Assembly (NCBI GenBank): GCA_027485695.1
Contig: JAIXQO010000007.1
Location: forward strand, 62,001 to 126,000
Direction of reading: 5' to 3'
From: Pseudomonadota bacterium
GTDB lineage: Bacteria; Bdellovibrionota; UBA1018
DNA: 64,000 bases
In this document: piece by piece, positions 34,165 to 43,869 of the stretch
Layout of the letters: every line of letters begins with the position of its first letter
Position numbering within the stretch: position 1 is the first letter of the stretch
Notes under the pieces: generated by a model
Told to the model about the DNA's origin: nothing
Databases searched by the model: none
What the model saw: the letters and a program-made list of their open reading frames with translations, nothing else
Translations under genes and position numbers: made by a program

Positions 34165-35247
34165 TCAAAAAGCGTGTATTCGCAACTGCAAACTTAATTT
34201 ATTGTCCCGAGAACTGCGCAGGCCCGCGCCAATTTCATCGCTCGACCATGCAAAATCTAATGCGACGTGCTTGGTCTTGAGACCAAATCCACCCGTCGGA
34301 TAAGCGGACGCATAGCCGGCCCGAAAGAAGAACAGGTCACCTAATCCAAATTCCGTTCCGAACGCAAAATGCCCCCACCGAGCCGTCGAAGAGCTATCGG
34401 TGAAATCGCGGTAGACGATAGAGAATTTCATTTCCGAAGAAGCAGAAAATTTTGCAAACCAACTCGTGCCGACATCCAGGCTCAAGTGCTCTTTGGCAGG
34501 CGCAGAGGTAGCTCCCGCAGCGGACACGAAGATTGGTTTCCCACTATAGTTTAGGCCGCCAATATTGCGCGCGACCAACTGGAACGAGGGTTGATAGTGA
34601 AACGGAAGCGTTACAGTCATCGCACCGTTATGCGAATATCCGGATCCCTCGGTGATCTTCTCATTCGACCGAGTCGCCGCCGATGCCGTGTGAACCACGG
34701 TTCCTGTACTTTGAGCGAGACTCACCCATTGCAGCGAGTAGCCGAATCTGAGCACGCCCGAAGCCAACCGAAACCCTGTGCCCACCGTCGGAATAAAAAG
34801 CGATCGCGAGCGGTAGTTAATACCGCTGCTATCCGCTGTGCTTCGATTCTCGTTTTGATACAAAACTCCCATTCCGAAATACGGGAGTCGAAAACTTGGA
34901 AACACGCTGAACTCACTCGACGGGGTCTTGCCTGGATTCTCGCTCAAATAGTCGACGTATTTCGAGCTACTAGCGTACTTGAGGGAGTCCGGTCCGAGCG
35001 CGCTTGTCACGTCCGAGTTCCCCGCAGCACGCACGTTGATGGGTTCAAACTTAAAATCCCGTAGTTTTCCGAACGCGGACGGGTTGTAGAACAACGCCCC
35101 CTGCGTATCGTCCACGAAACCGAGAATCGAGTCCCCCATTCCTGCGCCGCGCACGCTCGGAAATCTCGAGTGCGGCACGCGATCCATTCCCGACGCCAGC
35201 GCCATGGAAGGAGTAATGATGAGGATTAGGGCAAAAAACGCTCTCAT
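34165..35247 (-). CDS. Outer-membrane beta-barrel protein, FadL/PorV-like
   Basis: 360 residues with signal peptide. The start of the mature protein carries RGAGMGDSILGFVDDTQGALFYNPSAF, the NPA-type hatch motif shared by the FadL/UPF0164/PorV superfamily, followed by amphipathic strands and ending LSLQLRIHAF. First gene of an operon with the phosphatase (10-bp gap). Unlike the FadL-like protein at 21.7 kb it is divergent from classical FadL, so the substrate is not predictable. Confidence 0.75.
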   Translation of the reverse strand: MRAFFALILIITPSMALASGMDRVPHSRFPSVRGAGMGDSILGFVDDTQGALFYNPSAFGKLRDFKFEPINVRAAGNSDVTSALGPDSLKYASSSKYVDYLSENPGKTPSSEFSVFPSFRLPYFGMGVLYQNENRSTADSSGINYRSRSLFIPTVGTGFRLASGVLRFGYSLQWVSLAQSTGTVVHTASAATRSNEKITEGSGYSHNGAMTVTLPFHYQPSFQLVARNIGGLNYSGKPIFVSAAGATSAPAKEHLSLDVGTSWFAKFSASSEMKFSIVYRDFTDSSSTARWGHFAFGTEFGLGDLFFFRAGYASAYPTGGFGLKTKHVALDFAWSSDEIGAGLRSSRDNKLSLQLRIHAF

Positions 35248-35301
35248 ACGAAATACTCTTCGGACGAGGCTTGAACGGTTTTGATAGGCAGTAAGTTCCG
35301 A

Positions 35302-35949
35302 CTAAGCGGCGCGTTTGAAATGCTCGGTCACGAATTCTTCGGTGATTTCCGTGTCGTAATCCGGCCAGGATGGATGAGCTTGCGCGAAGATCTTCACGAG
35401 CTGTTCGTCGAATTGTCGACCAGCGAATTGAGTCAACTCTTTGTAAGCGACGTCCTTCGGAAGCCCTTTTCGGTATGGTCGCGTGGAGGTCATCGCATCA
35501 AACGTATCCGCGATCAGAATGACTCGTGCCTGTAGCGGAATCTCGTCACCCACCTGACGGTCGGGATATCCTTTGCCGTCCAGACGTTCGTGGTGATGGC
35601 GAATGCCCGGGATAAGATCACGGAAAAAAGGAATTTGGGTGAGCGGTTGAATGATCTCGACGCTCTTGATTGGATGGACTCGGATGATCGCCTGTTCTTC
35701 GGGAGTAAGGCGTCCCGGTTTCTGAAGGACCTCGTCGGGAATCGCGATCTTGCCGAGGTCGTGAAACACGCTAGAGTACTCGATCACTTTTTGATCATAG
35801 ACGTTCAGTCCCGCTGCTTTGGCGAGCTGACCGGCGTTGAACGCAACCCGACGGCAATGGCCATAAGTATAAGGATCCCGCTCCCGGAGTGCCTGGAGCA
35901 AGCTCATCATTACTTTTTCAGCCCAGTCTGGAATATCGTTCCAAGCCAT
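35302..35949 (-). CDS. HD-GYP domain cyclic-di-GMP phosphodiesterase
   Basis: About 215 residues consisting almost only of the HD-GYP domain: HDLGKIAIPD with His63/Asp64 and HHERLDGKGYPD at about 119-130, which includes the GYP signature, plus ADTFDAMTSTRPYRK. It should hydrolyse cyclic-di-GMP to pGpG or GMP. No sensor or receiver domain is attached, so activity may be set by partners. ATG at 35949 chosen; a TTG at 36003 would add 18 residues. Divergent from a PhoB-like regulator. Confidence 0.92.
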   Translation of the reverse strand: MAWNDIPDWAEKVMMSLLQALRERDPYTYGHCRRVAFNAGQLAKAAGLNVYDQKVIEYSSVFHDLGKIAIPDEVLQKPGRLTPEEQAIIRVHPIKSVEIIQPLTQIPFFRDLIPGIRHHHERLDGKGYPDRQVGDEIPLQARVILIADTFDAMTSTRPYRKGLPKDVAYKELTQFAGRQFDEQLVKIFAQAHPSWPDYDTEITEEFVTEHFKRAA

Positions 35950-36107
35950 ATCAATAAACTTATCGGAGCGGGATCGGTAGAGTTGAGGAAGAAGCGCTGT
36001 CAAAAAACCGACAGGTTAAAAACCACCTAAATACAGGGGTATTCCTTCTTTTTTTAACCGGCCGACCTTGCGGCCGTAATAACTGTGTTACTCTTTCTTT
36101 ACAAAGT

Positions 36108-36785
36108 ATGGATCCACAAAAAATCCTGATTATCGAAGACCACAACGAAACCCGGCGATTCCTAGAGACCATGCTCAGCCAAAAATATCAGGTCCTGGTC
36201 GCCGAAAACGCGGTTGTCGGAATTGATCACGCCCGTCACCGGTCTCCCGATCTGATTGTCCTCGATGTCGTGCTTCCGATTCTAAACGGCATCGATGCAT
36301 GCAGTCTCCTCAAGCAGGACGAAAAAACGAAACGTATTCCCATTATCCTGCTCTCCGTAAAACACTCCCAAGCCGAAGTCTCCCGCGGCCTCGCCGCCGG
36401 TGCCGACGATTTTCTGCCGAAACCTTTTGACTTCAAAGAGCTGGAGAACCGCATCTCCGCCCGCCTTAAAAAAGTCGAAAGTTCCGTCGTCCGCCCTCTG
36501 GTGATTGGTGACTTGAAAATCGATCCTACCACCCGTGACGTCACCTATCTGGGTAAGCGGGTTCAACTCACCCTCACTGAGTTCGACATCTTGAAGTTCG
36601 TGGTCTCGCGCCAAGGGCAAATCGTTTCCCGCGACGAAATCCTCAAAGAAGTCTGGAAAGATCAGGCTCATATGACCAATGATCGCACCATCGACGTGCA
36701 CATTCGTGCGCTTCGTAAGAAGATCCCTGACATGACCAGACATATTATTTCGATCTACGGAGTCGGCTACAAGTACGAGGAATAG
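36108..36785 (+). CDS. OmpR/PhoB-family response regulator (orphan)
   Basis: 225 residues: receiver (ILIIEDHNETRR; phospho-acceptor Asp in VLDVVLP at about residue 52; Lys in PKPFDF at about 106) and a C-terminal winged helix (LTLTEFDILKFVVSRQGQIVSRDEIL ... RTIDVHIRALRKKI ... GVGYKYE). All key residues are intact. No histidine kinase is adjacent. No clear ribosome binding site before the ATG; the 100-bp upstream region has a GGCCGACCTTGCGGCC hairpin. Confidence 0.93.
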   Translation: MDPQKILIIEDHNETRRFLETMLSQKYQVLVAENAVVGIDHARHRSPDLIVLDVVLPILNGIDACSLLKQDEKTKRIPIILLSVKHSQAEVSRGLAAGADDFLPKPFDFKELENRISARLKKVESSVVRPLVIGDLKIDPTTRDVTYLGKRVQLTLTEFDILKFVVSRQGQIVSRDEILKEVWKDQAHMTNDRTIDVHIRALRKKIPDMTRHIISIYGVGYKYEE

Positions 36786-36812
36786 TTCCCGCCTCTGCCT
36801 TTAGTCCCGTGA

Positions 36813-38885
36813 TTACTGAGAACCGCCAGCGATTCCTCGTTTGCGAGGTTTGAACGGAAAGTTCGTCAAACTCTTGAGTTGGTTTTTCTCCAACAAGAAC
36901 TCCGCCTGGCTTTCGACATCGGTGGTTCCGCTGTACAGGTGCAATTGGACTTTTCCAGCTGGAATCTTGAGCCGTTGGAACGGAGAGGAACGTTTACCGA
37001 TCAGCCGATTGTTCACGTAGATGGTGACTTCCGCGCTCGGTGTCGAGAACACGGATAGATACCCCACCTGGTCGCCGACGATCGGCGCTACGTTCCATTC
37101 TTTGTTTTTCGCAATCGTCAGCCACACATCTTTTAAATAATCATTCTTGTTCAGGCTACGTTCGTCGATTTTGAATTCGCTACGAAATGGGAGAAAATCT
37201 GGTTTCTCAACCAAGAGTTCGATCGGCGTCTCGACTGGCACATCGATCGTACGAACACCCGCCGCAAGCACCGTCCCGTTGACCGTGACTTTGACATCTG
37301 CGCCGTCAGGATTCACTCCGACCTTGAGTTTGGCTTTTCTCACCGGTACAGGCACCTGCTCAGGTTGCGAGGCAGGTGAACGCTCGACGGTAGGAGTAGT
37401 CGGTTGATCTGCCACAACCTCGGGTGGTTGAGGCGCGATCAAACTCGAAATATAAGGAATCTCGTACCCGAATTGGGGCCCGTAATAAGAAAAGCCCAAA
37501 ACGGCGGCTAATACGGCGACCACCTTGAGCCACGGAGAGGTACCCTCAGGTGCTTCTTCGGGCGCATTATACCCGCCGTAACGAGTAGGACTCTGTCTCA
37601 GACCGCTACCTTGGGTTGGAACGCGAGTCTGGACTGTGAACTGCGACTGAGCAGTTGCAGCTGGCGTAGTCGACGTTCGCGCGGCAGGCGTACTAGGAGC
37701 ACCTCGAGCTGGGCGTTCAACGTGCAGTGGTATGTCGAGCTTTTCAGGTTCGACTACGTACTCAATCGTTTTCGAACGGCCACCGACAAAAGTCTCGGTA
37801 TCGCCCTTTTTCGATTTTTTCTTTTGAGCGGCTTGCTGCTGCTGCTTGGTCTTAGTTTTTTCTTCGATCTCTTCGAGTTCTGCACCTTTGGCGATCATCT
37901 GCTCAACTCGTTCGTTGAGCACTTGGATGCGTTTACGATCCTCGACGATCTCGGCTTTGAACAGTTCTTTTGAGAAATGCGACAGATCCGAGCCCGAAAA
38001 ATCTGGAGCCGAGAGAATCAGGAACTTACGAAGCACCTTGGAGACTTCTTCGCAGTTCGCGAAACGCTGCGATGGCTGCTTGGAGAGCATCTTCATGATG
38101 ATCTTATCGAGTTCCTTGGGAACCTGAGGATTGAGCGTACTCGGAGGCTTCACGATAGTCGTGCAACTTTCGATCTGCTTCAGAACGGCGAGGTCGTTAT
38201 CGCCTTGGAAAAGCTTCTTGCCGACGAGCAACTCCCAGAAAACCGCGCCGAGCGCGAATTGGTCTGTTCTGCCATCGAGGATCTCGCCCGTGATTTGCTC
38301 GGGTGCGAGGTAGCTTGGCTTGCCCTTGATCACGCCAGCACGCGTGGCTTCGCTGTTGGTCTTAGCCTTAGCGATACCGAAATCGATGACCTTGACCACG
38401 CCTTCGTAGGAAACGAGGATGTTTTGTGGACTGATATCCCGGTGAACGATACCGAGGGACTCACCCGAAATCTTGTCTTTGTAAGTGTGGGCGTAAAAAA
38501 GACCGGCTGCAGCCTGCTCCATGATGTACGCGGCGGCTTCTACCGGAAACGATTGTTTCATGTCTTTGAAGCGATTCAAGAACTGACGAACGTTCTTACC
38601 GTCGACCAGCTCCATCGCGATGTAAGGCTGTTTTTGCTCCTCGCCGAAGTCATAAAGCTGAACGATGTTCGGGTGATTGAACCCCATCGTGACTTTGATC
38701 TCGGACTCGAACATTTTCTGGAATTCAGTATTGCCACCAAATCCGGCCTGAATGCGCTTAATAACAAGAAGGCGCCCTCCGCCGTCCGCCGTTGCCGGGC
38801 GTCCGCGGTAAATCTCGGCCATGCCGCCCTGTGCGATCATGTCGAGTAGATAGTATCTTCCGAATCTTTTAAGGACTTCTGCCAT
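36813..38885 (-). CDS. Ser/Thr protein kinase with periplasmic PEGA-like domain
   Basis: 690 residues. An N-terminal Hanks-type kinase domain (about 10-290) with Gly-rich IAQGGMAEIYRG, Lys43 in VIKRI, HRDISPQN (148-155), DFG (168-170) and the APEQ motif is complete. Then a charged linker with a KKKSKKG stretch and a Pro/Thr-rich region, one transmembrane segment near 465-482, and a C-terminal part with two strand-rich units (VGVNPDGADVKVTVNG, FSTPSAEVTIYVNNRLIGK) typical of PEGA domains. PEGA instead of PASTA suggests surface-layer or carbohydrate sensing, by analogy. Substrates are unknown. Confidence 0.93.
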   Translation of the reverse strand: MAEVLKRFGRYYLLDMIAQGGMAEIYRGRPATADGGGRLLVIKRIQAGFGGNTEFQKMFESEIKVTMGFNHPNIVQLYDFGEEQKQPYIAMELVDGKNVRQFLNRFKDMKQSFPVEAAAYIMEQAAAGLFYAHTYKDKISGESLGIVHRDISPQNILVSYEGVVKVIDFGIAKAKTNSEATRAGVIKGKPSYLAPEQITGEILDGRTDQFALGAVFWELLVGKKLFQGDNDLAVLKQIESCTTIVKPPSTLNPQVPKELDKIIMKMLSKQPSQRFANCEEVSKVLRKFLILSAPDFSGSDLSHFSKELFKAEIVEDRKRIQVLNERVEQMIAKGAELEEIEEKTKTKQQQQAAQKKKSKKGDTETFVGGRSKTIEYVVEPEKLDIPLHVERPARGAPSTPAARTSTTPAATAQSQFTVQTRVPTQGSGLRQSPTRYGGYNAPEEAPEGTSPWLKVVAVLAAVLGFSYYGPQFGYEIPYISSLIAPQPPEVVADQPTTPTVERSPASQPEQVPVPVRKAKLKVGVNPDGADVKVTVNGTVLAAGVRTIDVPVETPIELLVEKPDFLPFRSEFKIDERSLNKNDYLKDVWLTIAKNKEWNVAPIVGDQVGYLSVFSTPSAEVTIYVNNRLIGKRSSPFQRLKIPAGKVQLHLYSGTTDVESQAEFLLEKNQLKSLTNFPFKPRKRGIAGGSQ

Positions 38886-39038
38886 ATCTACCTAGAGGCG
38901 TATCGACGATTTAGAAGATGGGCTTAATACAATTCGGATGTGTCATTCCGGAGACAGCCAAGCTCACTCCCCGATTCGGCCAGAATGATCGAATACGGGC
39001 TAGCGTCTGACAACGACGCCCTCAATCGTTAAGATGCT

Positions 39039-40472
39039 CTAGAGGCTTTCGAGCCGCTTCAAAAGCTTGGCAATGAAGCCATCGAATCCACCGTTCGATA
39101 AAACGGCGATGACGTCGCCCGTGCGAGCGATGCGCGCGACACTCTCTACTCCTTCGTCAGCAGACTGAAAAAGATAAGCGGACTTATTTCGATCCGCCAA
39201 ATCCTTGACTAACTCTTGCGAAGAAAACTGATCGCCTACCGCGATCTTTGACTGATCGAACGGCACAGCGATGAACGGCAGATCGGAGTGAGCGAATGCG
39301 TCTACGTAGTCGTTTTGGAAAACCTTGCGACGACTCGTAGCGCTTCGAGGTTCGAATACAGTGATCAATCTACGTCCCGCGTACTTGCGTTTGAGTGCCA
39401 GTATCGTCTCCCGAACGGCGGTCGGATGATGAGCGAAATCGTCGATGACCAGTACGCCCTTGACCTCGCCCCGCTCTTCTTGACGACGCTTGACGCCTCG
39501 AAACTGAGCGAGCGCTTGCGCGGCTTGATCGGCGGAATACCCCTGATTCATGCATTCAATCAGAACCGCGGCGGCATTCAGAGCATTGTGCTTGCCAGGG
39601 AGCTGAGGCGCTAGTTTCACGCGATTCCCATCCTGGGAGACCAGAACATAGGCGCCGTCCTGCTCCATCAACAAATAGTCCGGGCGCTTGTCGGCGATCG
39701 AACCATAACTGTATTTTTTCCCGGGGAAATGAACGGTCATCTCGGTGACCGTGTCGTCGTCGGAACAATAGATCAAATGACCGCCTGGACGAATTCTCTC
39801 CATGAGACCGCGAAACGCTCGTTTTACGGCGTCGAAATCCGGGTAGATATCGGCGTGGTCATACTCGATTGACGTTAAAATCACGTGATCCGGCAAGTAA
39901 TGATTGAATTTTGGTACCTTGTCCCAATAGGCCGTGTCGTACTCATCCCCTTCGAGGACGAACGGTACACCAGGTTCGATGGAGTCAACTTGGAATGAGT
40001 GAGGCAGATCCGCACTCACCCCCCCGATAAAATAGTTCGCGCTTTTTCCAAGGCGTCGAAGAGTAAACGCAAGTAAACTCGAGGTCGTCGTCTTGCCATG
40101 AGTACCAGCTACGACGCAATTTAGGGTATCGACAAGCAGCAATCGCTCCATCGCCTCGGGAAGCGAAGTCACCGCATAACGTCCACTGTTGGCTTCGATC
40201 GCCTCAGGGTTCGAGGCAGAAATGACGTTACCGATCACTACCAGATCCGGCGGAGTGGAAAACTGCGACAAATTTTCGGCGCTATATCCCGTCATCAGCT
40301 CGATTCGAGCGGCCTTAAGCACGTCGCTCATCGGAGGATAGATGTTTTGATCGGATCCGGAAACTCGAATGCCTTTGCGGCTTAGATAGGCTGCAAATGA
40401 ACCCATCAATGTGCCACAAACTCCGGTGATGTGAACGTGTTTGAGTTGATCAAATCGTGGAAGCGAAGCCAT
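39039..40472 (-). CDS. mpl: UDP-MurNAc:tripeptide ligase Mpl
   Basis: Murein-recycling enzyme that attaches L-Ala-gamma-D-Glu-meso-DAP to UDP-MurNAc in the cytoplasm. The N-terminal HITGVCGTLMGSFAAYL and SDQNIYPPMS segments are characteristic of Mpl rather than MurC; the ATP loop GTHGKTTTSS and FVLEGDEYDTAYWDK, DDFAHHPTAVRET and FEPRSATSRRKVF follow in order. 477 residues is the usual length. The serine hydrolase gene upstream ends 46 bp before it. Confidence 0.95.
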   Translation of the reverse strand: MASLPRFDQLKHVHITGVCGTLMGSFAAYLSRKGIRVSGSDQNIYPPMSDVLKAARIELMTGYSAENLSQFSTPPDLVVIGNVISASNPEAIEANSGRYAVTSLPEAMERLLLVDTLNCVVAGTHGKTTTSSLLAFTLRRLGKSANYFIGGVSADLPHSFQVDSIEPGVPFVLEGDEYDTAYWDKVPKFNHYLPDHVILTSIEYDHADIYPDFDAVKRAFRGLMERIRPGGHLIYCSDDDTVTEMTVHFPGKKYSYGSIADKRPDYLLMEQDGAYVLVSQDGNRVKLAPQLPGKHNALNAAAVLIECMNQGYSADQAAQALAQFRGVKRRQEERGEVKGVLVIDDFAHHPTAVRETILALKRKYAGRRLITVFEPRSATSRRKVFQNDYVDAFAHSDLPFIAVPFDQSKIAVGDQFSSQELVKDLADRNKSAYLFQSADEGVESVARIARTGDVIAVLSNGGFDGFIAKLLKRLESL

Positions 40473-40518
40473 TCCTATAGTGTGACGTCGGAGAATAAAA
40501 CTGTCTAGTGTTTGCGAA

Positions 40519-41649
40519 TCAGATCAGGCCGTCGGCCTTAAGTTCCGAAGCGAGCACTCGATGGAAAAATGGTCTGAAGTCTTTGATCCGAGCGTTTTCC
40601 CGCGTCGGGTGAACGCGGTTCGAAAGTAGAGCAACCGTCACGCCTCGCTCGATATCAATCCAAAGCGAGGTTCCCGTGAAACCAGTATGACCGACACTTC
40701 GGAACGAAAATCCGGAGAATGCCGGATTCGGACCACTTGGGGTGTCCCATCCGAGCGTACGCGAAGCGTCCTCGGGTTTAGAAACCTTGGTCCACATTTG
40801 CATGAGCGTTTCACGACTCAGGAACCCGCTCTGCAGCTGCTGGGAAAAAAGCAGCAAGTCGCGCAGGTTTGAGAATGCTCCCGCATGACCTGCGTAGCCA
40901 CCCATGGCCCAAGTATTATCGTCATGGACCTGACCCTGCAAAATAGCCCGACGCCAAGGGCAGTCTTCCGTCGCAGCGTAGCGATCGTCTCGGGCAATAA
41001 ATGCCGGTTCGACGACCCGAACGTAATGGGGAGATTTGAGTTCCATCGACTGCCAGACGTAACGAGAGACCGCTTCATCGAGCGGAATATCCAATAACTC
41101 CTCGATCACAAAACCGAGCAGCAAGAAATTCAGATCTGAATAGACAACTTTGGATTCGAGGGTCGATTCCGGTACTGCCTCGAATACCATCTCTCGCATT
41201 TTTTTCTGTCGATCATCGATTTCGATCAATTCGACCGACTCCTCGCGACCAAATGCGACTCGCAGTCGCTCGAAATACGGAAACCATGCCGGCAGTCCCG
41301 AGGTATGGGACAGCAGATGGTGAATGCGGATATCTTGATATTTGAATGCCGGCAGAATGGTTTTTACACGGGTATCGAACCGTAACCATCCTCGATCCAC
41401 GAGATAGCCGATCAGGGTCGAGGTCGCAAATACCTTGGAAACCGACGCAAGATCAAAGAGCGTGTCCGTTTGCATCGGCAGCCGATCCAGCCCTTTGAGC
41501 TTGAGGCGTCGATCACCCACGGCAACCATCTCGACTCTTTCGGGCTCCATCCAAGACCAAATACCCGCAGCAAAACCCGGTGCGATTCCTTCTCGCACCG
41601 CCTGCTCGAGCACTTCCTTGGTCCGTGGAAAGCGAGTGAAGCCTGACAT
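40519..41649 (-). CDS. Serine beta-lactamase-like hydrolase
   Basis: 376 residues of the class C beta-lactamase/DD-peptidase superfamily. The nucleophile motif SxxK is ASVSKVF (Ser69, Lys72) and the second motif is YSDLN; the C-terminal third element is HTGFTGTSLW, which replaces KTG with HTG, as in many penicillin-binding esterases. No signal peptide, so a cytoplasmic location is likely. Next to mpl, a role on peptidoglycan fragments is possible but an esterase role is equally likely. Confidence 0.85.
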   Translation of the reverse strand: MSGFTRFPRTKEVLEQAVREGIAPGFAAGIWSWMEPERVEMVAVGDRRLKLKGLDRLPMQTDTLFDLASVSKVFATSTLIGYLVDRGWLRFDTRVKTILPAFKYQDIRIHHLLSHTSGLPAWFPYFERLRVAFGREESVELIEIDDRQKKMREMVFEAVPESTLESKVVYSDLNFLLLGFVIEELLDIPLDEAVSRYVWQSMELKSPHYVRVVEPAFIARDDRYAATEDCPWRRAILQGQVHDDNTWAMGGYAGHAGAFSNLRDLLLFSQQLQSGFLSRETLMQMWTKVSKPEDASRTLGWDTPSGPNPAFSGFSFRSVGHTGFTGTSLWIDIERGVTVALLSNRVHPTRENARIKDFRPFFHRVLASELKADGLI

Positions 41650-41723
41650 ATAAGGAAAGCGTAACGTAATTACCGGAAAAAGAAAAACTTCCTATCAGCC
41701 GGCAGGTAGAATCGACTCACCGA

Positions 41724-42944
41724 TCAAATGATCGCGGTCTCCGAGACGAGATTTCCATCCCTGAAACGGGCTCCGGACAACATCCCCAGATCGAGAGATT
41801 GATAACGCCCGAAAACGATCCTTTCGGCTAGCGCTAGGCCAACCGCATAGCTCTGCATGATTCCGTGCCCGGAGAAGGAGTGCGCTTCAAAAAGCCCCGG
41901 TCTCCCCTCCACTGCCCCGATGATCGCCGACTCGTCGGGAGAAACCTCATACAACCCGGCCCAGCCTGTTTGGTGTCGAATCGATTCGAAGTGGGACGAT
42001 CGCTCGGAGAGGGGCCACCAAATGCGTTCCTGAAAAAAAGACTCTCCATCGTAGTCGAAACTCTTGCCATGAGGCTCATCTCGAACCGCGATACCCGAGA
42101 GGATAGACGTCGCTTCGCTGTGAAAATAAACACCACTTGTATCGATGATCATACCGTACGGATTCAAATCAACCGTTCGGCAGTCGAACATCGAAATCTG
42201 GCGTTTGACAGCGTAACTCGGGCACTCTATTCCGAAAACTTGGGAGATCTCCCCCGCCCAGGCACCCGCGCAGTTCACGATATTTTTCGCGCGAATTTCT
42301 ACCCGTTCTGCACTCGATTTTCGGCCGAGCAAAACAGACTTGCGCTCTTCGGGATCCAGACCCTTGCCGTAACTTTCGAATAGGAGCTTCCAACCTTCCA
42401 CTGCACCGAGATGTTCTGCCGAGACGAGCTTGAGGCGATCGACGAATTCCACGCCACGCGCCTTGGCTTTGGCGCGAAAATGTAACTTCAGTAAGTTCGG
42501 ATTGATGAGACCGTCTTTGACCCCCAAGATTGCGCCGGCCAAATCGTCGGTGCGATCCAAAAATGGATAACGTCGACGTGTTTCTGCGATATCGAGTTCT
42601 TCGACCGCCCAGCCCAATTCTCTCCAACGCTTAAGGGAATTGGCCTTAGCCAGGAGATCCGCCTCGGTCGACAGCCAGAGGTATCCGCAATCGCGATAGC
42701 CGACTTCTTGGGCGATGGTCGCGAAATATTCGATCGAGAGTTTGGATGCGACGACGTTGACCGCCTGATTCCACGTGGCGCGAACTCCGCCGGCATTCAA
42801 CTCAGAAGAACTCCAGGTTCCTTCAAGATCGAAATCCACGACGGCAACGGAGCCTGGGCTCAATTGCCCGAGTCCCATACCCACGGCGCTGCCAATGGCG
42901 CCTGCGCCGATCACTACCGTATCAAAAGAAGAAAAAGCAGCCAT
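41724..42944 (-). CDS. FAD-dependent oxidoreductase (DAO family)
   Basis: About 406 residues. The N-terminal VVIGAGAIGSA dinucleotide motif, a NCAGAWAGE segment and the C-terminal GLYEVSPDESAIIG...HSFSGHGIMQSYAVG match D-amino-acid oxidase/sarcosine oxidase-like FAD enzymes, with FOXRED1-type features. ATG at 42944 opens the Rossmann motif at the usual distance; the longer frame upstream is antisense noise. Starts 13 bp after the L,D-transpeptidase-like gene. The substrate is not predictable. Confidence 0.85.
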   Translation of the reverse strand: MAAFSSFDTVVIGAGAIGSAVGMGLGQLSPGSVAVVDFDLEGTWSSSELNAGGVRATWNQAVNVVASKLSIEYFATIAQEVGYRDCGYLWLSTEADLLAKANSLKRWRELGWAVEELDIAETRRRYPFLDRTDDLAGAILGVKDGLINPNLLKLHFRAKAKARGVEFVDRLKLVSAEHLGAVEGWKLLFESYGKGLDPEERKSVLLGRKSSAERVEIRAKNIVNCAGAWAGEISQVFGIECPSYAVKRQISMFDCRTVDLNPYGMIIDTSGVYFHSEATSILSGIAVRDEPHGKSFDYDGESFFQERIWWPLSERSSHFESIRHQTGWAGLYEVSPDESAIIGAVEGRPGLFEAHSFSGHGIMQSYAVGLALAERIVFGRYQSLDLGMLSGARFRDGNLVSETAII

Positions 42945-42957
42945 ATTTAAACCTGAA

Positions 42958-43824
42958 TTACCACATGAGCGGCGTGTAAGTCTCGGCGATGATCTTGGGC
43001 TGTCCTGCCTCTTCGGCCACATAGAGGATCTTGGTTCCTCTCGACCGAAGTCCCCATCCGCCGTTTTTGAGCTTGGAGCGGTAGTTTTGCGTGAATGTGA
43101 TCATCCAATATTTCGGATGCTTGTAATAAAGAACGCTCTCAGGCCCGATCGTAATCTCGGAATACTTTTGATTGAGCACGGATTTGTAGGCTTTCCAGCC
43201 ATCCTTGTTTTTACCCTGGGCTTTGAACTCGGAATGATACGAGTCGATGTACCGAGTGACGTCTTTCTTTTCCCACGCATCGATCCAGTTCTCGAAAAAA
43301 GCGCGAATCGCGGGATCTTTGCCCGGCTTGCGGTATTCGTCCGTGAGTTTCGGAAAAATCAGGATGGGAGTGAGCCCCAGCCTCACCTCTTTTTCGATTT
43401 CGCGGATCTCGTGGTCATTCACGACCACGCATCCCTCGGAGTCAAAATTTTCTTTCAACCTCGAGGGCGTGTCCGTCGCGTGCAACATGATATCAAATCC
43501 CGTACGTCCGGCGATCTCGTCGTAGGCATTGGGATAATTAATATAAAGAGCCATGGCGCCGAACTTAGGCTTGAGATGAGGCGGCGTGAGTTTCATCTTG
43601 AGGGTGTAGATACCCTCGGGAGTCTTGAGATCGCCCTCTTGCTCTTTGTCACCTTTCACTTTGCCCAAGGTGGCGTGATAGGTCTTGATGCTCTTGTACT
43701 CGCCATCTTTCAGCTCGACGACTTCGAGATTGTTCGTCTCCTTGTCGACGAGCACGGCCGTATACTTAGGCGCGGAGTAAGCAGACGCAATGAGAGTGAA
43801 AAATAAACCGATGAGCGAGATCAC
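42958..43824 (-). CDS. L,D-transpeptidase-fold protein with NTF2-like C-domain (Csd6/Pgp2-like)
   Basis: 288 residues: short signal peptide, YkuD (L,D-transpeptidase) domain at about 20-160 with catalytic His115 and Cys132 in the SEGCVVV motif, then a C-terminal part at about 172-288 (FFENWIDAWEKKDVTRYIDSY, then strands) that has NTF2/SnoaL-like features. This two-domain layout is that of Csd6 and Pgp2, which in helical epsilonproteobacteria trim tetrapeptide stems (L,D-carboxypeptidase) and set cell shape. Periplasmic. Carboxypeptidase rather than cross-linking activity is an inference. Confidence 0.85.
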   Translation of the reverse strand: MISLIGLFFTLIASAYSAPKYTAVLVDKETNNLEVVELKDGEYKSIKTYHATLGKVKGDKEQEGDLKTPEGIYTLKMKLTPPHLKPKFGAMALYINYPNAYDEIAGRTGFDIMLHATDTPSRLKENFDSEGCVVVNDHEIREIEKEVRLGLTPILIFPKLTDEYRKPGKDPAIRAFFENWIDAWEKKDVTRYIDSYHSEFKAQGKNKDGWKAYKSVLNQKYSEITIGPESVLYYKHPKYWMITFTQNYRSKLKNGGWGLRSRGTKILYVAEEAGQPKIIAETYTPLMW

Positions 43825-43869
43825 GATTTTTTCAGCTTAAGGAAAATTCGTAACGCAGGCAACGACCGA

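Noticed and set aside
37977..38849. 290-codon plus-strand frame within the kinase gene
   Set aside because: Antisense to the conserved kinase domain; shadow frame.
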